Part shown: positions 57,479 to 64,000 of the stretch, piece after piece
Numbering within the stretch: position 1 is the stretch's first letter
How the letters are laid out: every line of letters begins with the position of its first letter
Source: Nakaseomyces glabratus
Lineage: Eukaryota > Ascomycota > Saccharomycetes > Saccharomycetales > Saccharomycetaceae
Direction: 5' to 3'
Length of the DNA: 64,000 nt
Assembly (NCBI RefSeq): GCF_010111755.1
Contig: NC_088962.1
Location: 992,001-1,056,000 of the forward strand
Program-made: the position numbers and the translations under genes
The notes under the pieces: generated by a model
What the model saw: only the letters and a program-made list of their open reading frames with translations
What the model was told of the DNA's origin: nothing
Databases searched by the model: none

Positions 57479-59953
57479 TTATTTTAACATGAGAAGATTA
57501 TCACCAAGCTCCAACTCAATACCTGCAGCACCTGCTGGATCCATCGTATCACCAAGCCACATTGCTTGATCTGAAATTTCTTTCCATAATTTGCTATCAG
57601 TTTGATCGATGTCGTCCATCGCATCTAGAACTTCCTGAAGATCATCATTATCGGCATAATTTATTTGTTCAAGCTGGTTTTTATTTTGCTCCATAATCTG
57701 TGTATCTTTTTTGGTTATTGGAATTTCGTATGATTTCTCTAGCGTTTCTTTTATTGCATTATATAAGGTGGTGGCTTCTTTCGTGGAATGCTTTTCCAAT
57801 GTGTTTAGCAACTCCTCATCATTTTGTTGGAAAGAATCACTATGCTTGGAGATCAAATCTCTCATAATACCATGAAAATCCATATTTAACATTAAGGTTA
57901 GTAATTGCGCACGTCTTAAACCAGCAGCAATATTACCCATTGTTTTCATAACTGTAAGCATATCTAAAGCTTGATCAAGATACTCGTGTGTCTGTCCATG
58001 TATTCCAAATGCGACATTAAAAAGCAGTAAAGTACAAGAAGATGTAAATAGATACTCACGATCCATATAACCAAAAACAGCCACCAAGTTCTGATCCATT
58101 ATAGTTCGGAGAGCTCTAATTGTATTGACAGATGCCTGAAGGGAACAATTCAATAGTGATGATATTGTAGTCGAGTACTTCGCCAAATCAACATATGTAT
58201 TGCTTGCCTTAAATTTTTTGAGTTGGATAGATGTAAAATGAAAAAGAAGCGGCCTAATGGCCAAATTGATGCCTTGGAAAAATTCAGTAAATATATTGGT
58301 CCCTAATCTTGTGATTTCAAGTTTAGAGTTTGTAAAATCTGTTTGTAGAGAATCTGATAGAGTATTTCTCCACTCCAAAAGTGATTGGATTATACTCTTT
58401 AGGATAGGTAAGATGTTTGAGTTAGGCTGCCTTTGATACATCTTTTTTAATATCTGTGCATTAATCCTTACAATTGAGATACAATTAACAATATTCTCAG
58501 CCGGAGAAAAAATATAATTTTCATCGATAGATGGATGTAGTGTTTGATCACTTGGAAGTTCTGTTGATATAGTTGCATCCGAGAGACTCAAGGGAAGACC
58601 CGCTTTAGAACTCAGCATTCTTTCAAACATGTACACAGTCCACCACAACCTTCTTTTGTGCTCTAATTCCGCTCTAGAAATAGAATCCCCTTGTGCGTCT
58701 ACATGCATACCCAAAATTAAACATGAGCGTACTGCTTGACCAATATAAAAATATGACGCAACAGTGCAGTCTAACACTTGTAAGTAAAATGAATATAATA
58801 AAAGTGCTTCTATACCTCCTTCTTTTGTAACACACTCCAATCTTTCACCAGAGAACAGGCAATTAAACAACTTTGAGCCTATGGTAAAAAAATAGTATCC
58901 AGGTATTTTGGAATCATCATGTTTTTTCACATTTTCCATGTTAGATTCATCAGAACACAGATACATCTCACCCATTGCAAAAATAAGAAACATTTTACAA
59001 AACCAAATGGTCTGCAAAGTGTTATCATTTTTGTAAGGTAATGACTCTTCTGCATAGATTATATCAAGCTCTCTTCGTACTAATCCTTCATTAAAAAAGT
59101 AGAAACAGCCTTCATTAAAAGAGATAAACTTGTCTACAAGTAGTACAGCGTATTCATATTCTGGTAATGTGATTATAAATCGATCTGCAGAGCCCCAATA
59201 CAAATGGGTTAACACTATTTCGAATTTTCTTAAACTCAATTGATTTATTCTATCTACAGGAGACATACCCGATAATTGGGGTAATTGGGTGGAGACGTTA
59301 GCATCTTCAATGAATTTCCTATAATTAGTAAAGTCATCTCTATTATCCAGTTTCAAGTTTATAGGCAGTGGTTCAAGATTTTTCTCTGTAACATTGCTAG
59401 ATATCAAGGATTGTAGTTCCAAACCGAATAATGTCATTGATGAAGAACCCACAAAGTATTTCAAACCATTTTGAGTTTCAATCAGTCTTCCACTCCGCTG
59501 TGCAAAATCTGATGAAATCATCTCGTCTTTGCTATCATCTTGTAGATCATTGTTTTTATCCAGTTCAACTAGAGTATGTGCTATGTTTGTGTGGCTGTTT
59601 CCATTAGTATTGTTTATGATTTTATTTGTTTCTTCACCAAAGTGTGATTCGAATTTTCGTACTTTGTCTTCCAGCATTGATATAACAGATCTTAAGGTTT
59701 CATTTTCTTTTTTAAGTTCAGAGATCCCAAAGTTCATCTGTTTGATAAAATTTACATTTACAGCTATCTTCTTAGTGGGTGCCAAATATTCACATGTTGC
59801 AGAGCTGATTACACATTTCGCACACGGATTTCCCCCGGGACACTTGATATGCTTTTGTCTACAACGCAGACAGGCAACTCTCTTCTCAGTTGGTGGATCA
59901 GAACTGGTGCTTGATTTCCTTACGCCATTGCCTTTCCCACTCACGGTTCCCAT
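57479..59953 (-). CDS. PUT3: Proline-utilisation activator Put3 (Zn(II)2Cys6)
   Basis: Put3 activates PUT1 and PUT2 when proline is the nitrogen source. It has 824 residues against about 979 in S. cerevisiae. The zinc cluster is canonical: Cys28, 31, 38, 44, 47 and 54 (CLRCRQKHIKC, PCAKC, C), followed by the Put3-like linker EYLAPTKKI and a leucine coiled coil (residues about 75-105) for dimer formation on CGG-N10-CCG. The fungal transcription-factor middle homology region is at about residues 320-560, with RSCLILGMHVDAQGDSISRAELEHKRRLWWTVYMFER. The C-terminus is acidic and probably activating (DDLQEVLDAMDDIDQTDS). Convergent with URB1, 239 bp apart. Confidence 0.94.
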   Translation of the reverse strand: MGTVSGKGNGVRKSSTSSDPPTEKRVACLRCRQKHIKCPGGNPCAKCVISSATCEYLAPTKKIAVNVNFIKQMNFGISELKKENETLRSVISMLEDKVRKFESHFGEETNKIINNTNGNSHTNIAHTLVELDKNNDLQDDSKDEMISSDFAQRSGRLIETQNGLKYFVGSSSMTLFGLELQSLISSNVTEKNLEPLPINLKLDNRDDFTNYRKFIEDANVSTQLPQLSGMSPVDRINQLSLRKFEIVLTHLYWGSADRFIITLPEYEYAVLLVDKFISFNEGCFYFFNEGLVRRELDIIYAEESLPYKNDNTLQTIWFCKMFLIFAMGEMYLCSDESNMENVKKHDDSKIPGYYFFTIGSKLFNCLFSGERLECVTKEGGIEALLLYSFYLQVLDCTVASYFYIGQAVRSCLILGMHVDAQGDSISRAELEHKRRLWWTVYMFERMLSSKAGLPLSLSDATISTELPSDQTLHPSIDENYIFSPAENIVNCISIVRINAQILKKMYQRQPNSNILPILKSIIQSLLEWRNTLSDSLQTDFTNSKLEITRLGTNIFTEFFQGINLAIRPLLFHFTSIQLKKFKASNTYVDLAKYSTTISSLLNCSLQASVNTIRALRTIMDQNLVAVFGYMDREYLFTSSCTLLLFNVAFGIHGQTHEYLDQALDMLTVMKTMGNIAAGLRRAQLLTLMLNMDFHGIMRDLISKHSDSFQQNDEELLNTLEKHSTKEATTLYNAIKETLEKSYEIPITKKDTQIMEQNKNQLEQINYADNDDLQEVLDAMDDIDQTDSKLWKEISDQAMWLGDTMDPAGAAGIELELGDNLLMLK

Positions 59954-61290
59954 CTTTCAAGTTTGTATTAGATCAGGGTAAAAAGGCACCGCTCTAACTT
60001 AACTTGCTCTTCCTCTATCGCCTAGCTTTAAAACTTTTTAAAGTATATGTTTAAACTGTCCTAATCTTCATTGCTTCACTTCTTTATTAATTTTTTTTTT
60101 TTGGGAGTTCCAACATCCCATGCTAAGTGCGGTGATCCTTATATAATTCCGATGATTTAATCATGCAAAGCATTTCCTCTCTTTGTCTTAAATTAGCACT
60201 TGAAAAAAAAAAACATCAATATAAGCTATTCTAGCTTTTTCTGCTGAATCTTTACAGCACAGTCCACTACCAAAATACTGGCCCACACAAGTTAAGGTAA
60301 AAAAAACTACAAACTAGGAGAGACAAATACAACGAAGCAAAAGAGGTCTGACTCAGAGAAACGATCTTAGAAAATTCCGCATTGCCAAGAAGGGGAAAAC
60401 ATATAATACCGGCCTTTCTTCCCATGTATACTTTTCTTTTTCCGTACATTGAACCAGCATAACCATTGAGGGATAAAGAGCAATATCTCCAACTTACTCC
60501 CGGGGACCAATCCCGAAAGCTCCTGTAAGAGAGGAAATCCCGGACCTGCGATTAATGCAGAAAACAGGGAAAAATCAGGATGTTCAGAACAGTTCCAGAT
60601 GTGCATGTATAATAACAAACTAATGCTTCAAATCACATGAACTGAGATCGTCTACCCCAGTTGAAACCCTTAGGCTTAGAACTCGTAAATAATACAGTAG
60701 TATAACACACAAAAAAAGTAATGCAGTATAACACGCCAAACTAAACTATAATCAAACTACCACGTACCAAAAATTCCAGATCGTAAATATAAGATCTCCC
60801 TAGCGAGACCCTGAAACGTGTCCAACACCGGTGTGTTGATCCACAACACAAAATATATACTATTGTTTTATCTCTCTCCCGCCTCCAGCTACCTCATGTA
60901 TATAGCATAGTTTTTACCTCTACCTCCGCGCCCTCCCAATCACAGCATACCTTAGCCGCCGGTACAGATACCTGCCGAAAGGAGAAGAGAGAAATGCGCG
61001 CCGTTCCACCGCTCCTTTTTATATACTTTTTGCTAGCCGCCGAGCACAAGAGGTGAAATAGATCTTGAGATCGATCCTGATTGGTCCATGTAGTATCACT
61101 ATATACGACATAATTAAACCAAGCCAGACGGGTCCCCTTCAGGCGAAAGAGCGCAATTCGAGGAAGTCTGGAAAGTGCTTGGGCTTGGAGGGCCAGAGGC
61201 ATACCGCTTTAAGAAGACGGATAAGAGGGAGTCCAGGACCTGTTTGGACTGTGATCAGGTTGAGGAGTATAAGTAAGTAGAAGAACAAGG
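59954..61290. other. PUT3/ATP7 divergent intergenic region
   Basis: 1337 bp with no credible gene. It carries the promoters of PUT3 and ATP7, several A or T runs and one HAP-type site near ATP7. No RNA gene recognised. Confidence 0.55.
61078..61085 (+). promoter_or_regulatory. HAP (CCAAT) site upstream of ATP7
   Basis: TGATTGGT matches the Hap2/3/4/5 consensus TNATTGGT, about 206 bp before the ATP7 ATG. Respiratory genes are commonly activated through this site. Confidence 0.55.
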
Positions 61291-61821
61291 ATGTCATTGA
61301 GTAGAACAGCAGCTGCTGCTAACAAGTTGGATTGGGCGAAGGTTATCTCGTCTTTGAAGTTGACTGGTAAGACTGCTACGCAGTTGTCGACATTCAAGAA
61401 GCGTAATGATGAGGCGCGTAGACAGCTGTTTGAGTTAGAGCAACAGCCAGTTGAGGTTGATTTTGCACACTACCGTTCTGTATTGAACAACAGTGAGGTT
61501 GTTGACAAGATCGAGCGTTATGTGAAGTCGTACAGCCCTGTTACAGTGGACACATCTAAGCAGTTGGGTGCTATTGCGTCCTTCGAGAAGTTGGCGTTGG
61601 AGAATGCCAAGGAGACCGAGGAGATTGTCTCCAAGGAACTAAAGGCTTTGAAGGAGACGTTGGCTAACATAGAGTCTGCTAGACCATTTGACCAGTTGAC
61701 TGTTGACGAGTTGGTCAAGGCTAAGCCAGAGATCGACGAAAGAGTCGCGGAGTTGGTTAAGAACGGTAAGTGGGAAATCCCATCGTACTACCAGAAGTTC
61801 GGCAACATGTCTGTTATGTGA
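61291..61821 (+). CDS. ATP7: Mitochondrial ATP synthase subunit d (Atp7)
   Basis: Subunit d of the F1Fo ATP synthase peripheral stalk, on the matrix side. It has 176 residues against 174 in S. cerevisiae and is collinear: AAANKLDWAKVISSLKLTGKTATQLSTFKKRNDEARRQL at the N-terminus, FAHYRSVLNNSEVVDKIE in the middle and WEIPSYYQKFGNMSVM at the end. It is highly charged and helical with no cleavable presequence, as in the family. Codon usage is biased toward preferred codons, as expected for an abundant protein. Followed in the same direction by an unassigned small ORF and HCS1. Confidence 0.97.
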   Translation: MSLSRTAAAANKLDWAKVISSLKLTGKTATQLSTFKKRNDEARRQLFELEQQPVEVDFAHYRSVLNNSEVVDKIERYVKSYSPVTVDTSKQLGAIASFEKLALENAKETEEIVSKELKALKETLANIESARPFDQLTVDELVKAKPEIDERVAELVKNGKWEIPSYYQKFGNMSVM

Positions 61822-61957
61822 GGTGCCCCTTGATAATTTTGAAGTTTACAGAATCTCAACTTGGATAACAAGTTGCTTGCTCGTTTACTCCATTTTTTAA
61901 AAAACAAAAAGTAGCACTTACTGTTACAGAAGCATTTAATATTCAAAATACTTTTCT

Positions 61958-62260
61958 TTGACTATTAGCAGGACTAAAGAATTTCTTTCCACATTGTACA
62001 GCAAAGAAACAGGTTATAAGGAGCTTGAGAAGTTATATATTCACCAAAAAACACAAAAAACAAAGGTCATTTTTCTTTTAAAATTACTATTAGTACTTAA
62101 TACTTGCTTATATCCATTTACCTTTGCTCATTTTCTGGCTTTAGGAATTGGTCTTGGTTTATTATATTCACACCATGTATATTTTTCAATAAAAATCTCT
62201 AAACTTTATAAAAAATCAATCGAAGCAGATGCTCGAGTCTTGTTTAAGGAAACCATTTAG
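61958..62260 (+). CDS. Unassigned small membrane-protein ORF with no ATG (TTG start?)
   Basis: A 100-codon open frame between ATP7 and HCS1 on the same strand. The product looks like a real protein: a charged N-terminal helix (KETGYKELEKLYIHQKTQK), two adjacent hydrophobic segments (VIFLLKLLLVLNTCLYPFTF and FLALGIGLGLLYSHHVYF) and a basic tail ending KETI. It contains no methionine codon at all, and no ATG occurs between the ATP7 stop and this frame. An in-frame stop lies at 61937-61939, so initiation would be at TTG 61958 or on an unseen spliced exon. I could find no branch-point consensus. Alternatives are a relic that lost its ATG, or chance. Not recognised; in S. cerevisiae no gene fits between ATP7 and HCS1. 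Confidence 0.4.
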   Translation: MTISRTKEFLSTLYSKETGYKELEKLYIHQKTQKTKVIFLLKLLLVLNTCLYPFTFAHFLALGIGLGLLYSHHVYFSIKISKLYKKSIEADARVLFKETI

Positions 62261-62339
62261 GCAATTGATAGTGTTGGGGAACAAATTAGAACATTAGAAA
62301 ACAGAGTCTGTAAGTTCTCAGTTCTCTGTAAGTACCATA

Positions 62340-64000
62340 ATGAGCAATGCTGCAATAATAGACAGTTTTTTGGATTCTTTGGACTATGAAAAGTCTCAGG
62401 ATATTGAACTTGTGGAGTCTTTACTGAAACAAATCCCTCTGAAAGGTTTATCCAGACTTGGATTAGCCATTTCAAATTTGACTGTTACGAACTCCAGAAC
62501 AGGTTTGGCAGGTAAATTGGTAATTGAACTAGCGCAGACACAGAGTACGCCTGTATCAAGCGATTTGAAGAATGGAGATATAGTTATTATTAAGCCATAC
62601 AGCAAGAAAGAGGATAACGACCAACAATGTCAAGGTGTGGTGGTGAAAATCAGCAATGCAGAGAGTAATTCAACCTCACCGACTTCTTTGGCAATTGCAA
62701 TTGATGAGTCTCAAGAGAATATTGCTACAACAATGATACATTCGAATGAGAAGTTTTACGTTATGAAAACTGTGAACACAGTTACTTATGACAGAATGAA
62801 TTCAACTTTGAGGAAACTAAAAGAATTCAAAGAGAAATCTATCTCTAACCCGATTATTGATATACTTTTACCCACAGAAGGTGTCAAAAAACTGAGAGCA
62901 TCAATACCCAATGCAAAGAAATCAAATATTCAATTCTTTGATGAGAATTTAAACGACTCACAAAAGTATGCGATCAGATTTAGTATGGAAAACAAACTGT
63001 CCATAATACACGGTCCACCAGGTACCGGTAAGACATACACAGTTGTTGAATTGATTAGGCAATTAATATCAAAAGACAGTACCTCCAGAGTTCTCGTATG
63101 TGCTCCATCAAATATCGCGGTAGATACCATTCTTGAAAGACTATCCAAGTCAATTAAGGATAAAAGATGGCTGCTCAGAATTGGGCATCCAGCAAGACTA
63201 TTGAAGACAAATTGGTACCATTCATTGGATATACTGAGCAAAGAAGGTACTGATTCTGCATCTATTATTAATGACATTTCAATGGAAATTACCAAGACAA
63301 TAGCTTCGATAAAGAGTATCAAATCCTCTGGGGAGAGAAGAAAAGCATGGGCAGAAGTTAAGCAATTAAGAAAAGAACTTAGGTTGAGGGAAAGAAAGGT
63401 TATTAATGACTTAATCAAACAATCAAGAGTGGTTGTGGCTACTCTTCATGGATCTAGTAGTAGAGAACTATGTAACTACTACAAAAGTATTGAAGAGGGA
63501 GAAAATGATAATCTCTTTGACTATGTTATTATCGATGAAGTTTCCCAAAGTTTGGAACCTCAGTGTTGGATACCCCTCATATCGCACTTGCAGTCAAAAA
63601 TTACCAAGTTGGTGCTTGCTGGTGATAGCAAGCAACTTCCCCCAACGATAAAGACGAATAACAATGATAAAGTCATGAAAGTCCTAGGAACCACACTGTT
63701 TGATAGATTAGTAAATATGTATGGTGATGAGTTCAAAAATTTGTTAAACATACAATATCGTATGAATGCAAAGATCATGGAGTTTTCTTCTAAAGCAATG
63801 TATAATGGAGAACTGAAAGCTGATTCTTCTGTAGAAAACATAGTTTTAAGTGATTTGCCAGGCGTTGATTCTAATGAAGAAACAGATGAGCCCATTATTT
63901 GGTATGATACTCAGGGTGATGATTTCCCTGAGGTCGATGAAGAAGAAGATGAGCTGAAATCTAAGAGTGCCAAATTTCTGTATTCCTCAAAGCTTAATAC
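62340..64000 (+). CDS. HCS1: DNA helicase Hcs1 (superfamily 1, IGHMBP2-like), N-terminal part
   Basis: Partial gene: starts at ATG 62340 and runs off the window end after 553 codons (S. cerevisiae Hcs1 has about 683). Hcs1 (helicase A) copurifies with DNA polymerase alpha and unwinds DNA 5' to 3'. The N-terminal beta-barrel region shows GLAISNLTVTNSRTGLAGKL. Walker A is GPPGTGKT at residues 225-232, motif Ia follows (VCAPSNIAVDTILERL), Walker B is IIDEVSQ from 397 and motif III is LAGDSKQLPPTIKT. Motifs V and VI lie outside. Position next to ATP7 matches YKL016C-YKL017C. Confidence 0.96.
   Translation, partial: MSNAAIIDSFLDSLDYEKSQDIELVESLLKQIPLKGLSRLGLAISNLTVTNSRTGLAGKLVIELAQTQSTPVSSDLKNGDIVIIKPYSKKEDNDQQCQGVVVKISNAESNSTSPTSLAIAIDESQENIATTMIHSNEKFYVMKTVNTVTYDRMNSTLRKLKEFKEKSISNPIIDILLPTEGVKKLRASIPNAKKSNIQFFDENLNDSQKYAIRFSMENKLSIIHGPPGTGKTYTVVELIRQLISKDSTSRVLVCAPSNIAVDTILERLSKSIKDKRWLLRIGHPARLLKTNWYHSLDILSKEGTDSASIINDISMEITKTIASIKSIKSSGERRKAWAEVKQLRKELRLRERKVINDLIKQSRVVVATLHGSSSRELCNYYKSIEEGENDNLFDYVIIDEVSQSLEPQCWIPLISHLQSKITKLVLAGDSKQLPPTIKTNNNDKVMKVLGTTLFDRLVNMYGDEFKNLLNIQYRMNAKIMEFSSKAMYNGELKADSSVENIVLSDLPGVDSNEETDEPIIWYDTQGDDFPEVDEEEDELKSKSAKFLYSSKLN

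Noticed and set aside
60894..61202. 102-codon minus-strand frame upstream of ATP7
   Set aside because: Lies in the ATP7/PUT3 promoter region and shows no protein-like pattern.

Overview
This window is nuclear DNA of a budding yeast (Saccharomycetaceae), most likely a post-whole-genome-duplication species of the Nakaseomyces / Candida glabrata group. The evidence is compact intron-poor genes that are clear orthologues of Saccharomyces cerevisiae genes, a point centromere with CDEI, CDEII and CDEIII, and a gene order that joins the two S. cerevisiae centromere regions CEN16 and CEN6. From memory, the run HAA1, SUT, PUT3 also lies on chromosome L of C. glabrata. The exact species cannot be fixed from the sequence alone.

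Layout. 1-2.7 kb: the 3' end of DEG1, then SNF8 and HAT1. 2.8-2.9 kb: the centromere. 3.8-7.6 kb: CIT3 and PDH1 (2-methylcitrate cycle). 8.0-15.0 kb: NIC96, RPN11, SAD1 and the YFR006W-type aminopeptidase, a block that S. cerevisiae keeps beside CEN6. 15.2-37.6 kb: the YPR003C-type sulfate transporter, AIM45, HAL1, ICL2, REC8, HAA1 and SUT1/2, in the order found right of S. cerevisiae CEN16, with two unusually long gene-poor stretches (26.1-29.9 and 32.6-36.5 kb). 38.1-46.2 kb: a tRNA-rich segment (two Gly and two Glu genes) around MSL1, PRI1, EGH1 and an old yellow enzyme. 46.6-51.7 kb: DUT1, DSN1, STS1, SQT1. 52.2-64 kb: URB1, PUT3, ATP7, a small membrane-protein ORF without an ATG, and the start of HCS1, a block matching S. 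cerevisiae YKL014C-YKL017C.

How the genes work together. CIT3, PDH1 and ICL2 encode the three committed steps of mitochondrial propionyl-CoA breakdown and lie within 20 kb. NIC96 serves the nuclear pore, RPN11 and STS1 the proteasome, SQT1 and URB1 60S ribosome assembly, PRI1, DUT1 and HCS1 DNA synthesis, MSL1 and SAD1 splicing, and DSN1 and REC8 chromosome segregation. HAA1, SUT and PUT3 are transcription factors for weak acid, sterol/hypoxia and proline. Several promoters carry matching textbook sites: RRPE and PAC (SQT1, URB1), URS1 (REC8), PACE (RPN11), MCB/SCB (DUT1), a Yap-type site (OYE) and a HAP site (ATP7).

I found no transposon, CRISPR array, virus or foreign gene island. The most interesting points are the centromere with its interleaved CEN16/CEN6 gene order, the pericentromeric methylcitrate genes, a perfect 26-bp PAC palindrome, the loss of the second cysteine cluster in HAA1, a two-membrane-segment ORF that can only start at TTG, and the stress-element-rich upstream region of SUT.
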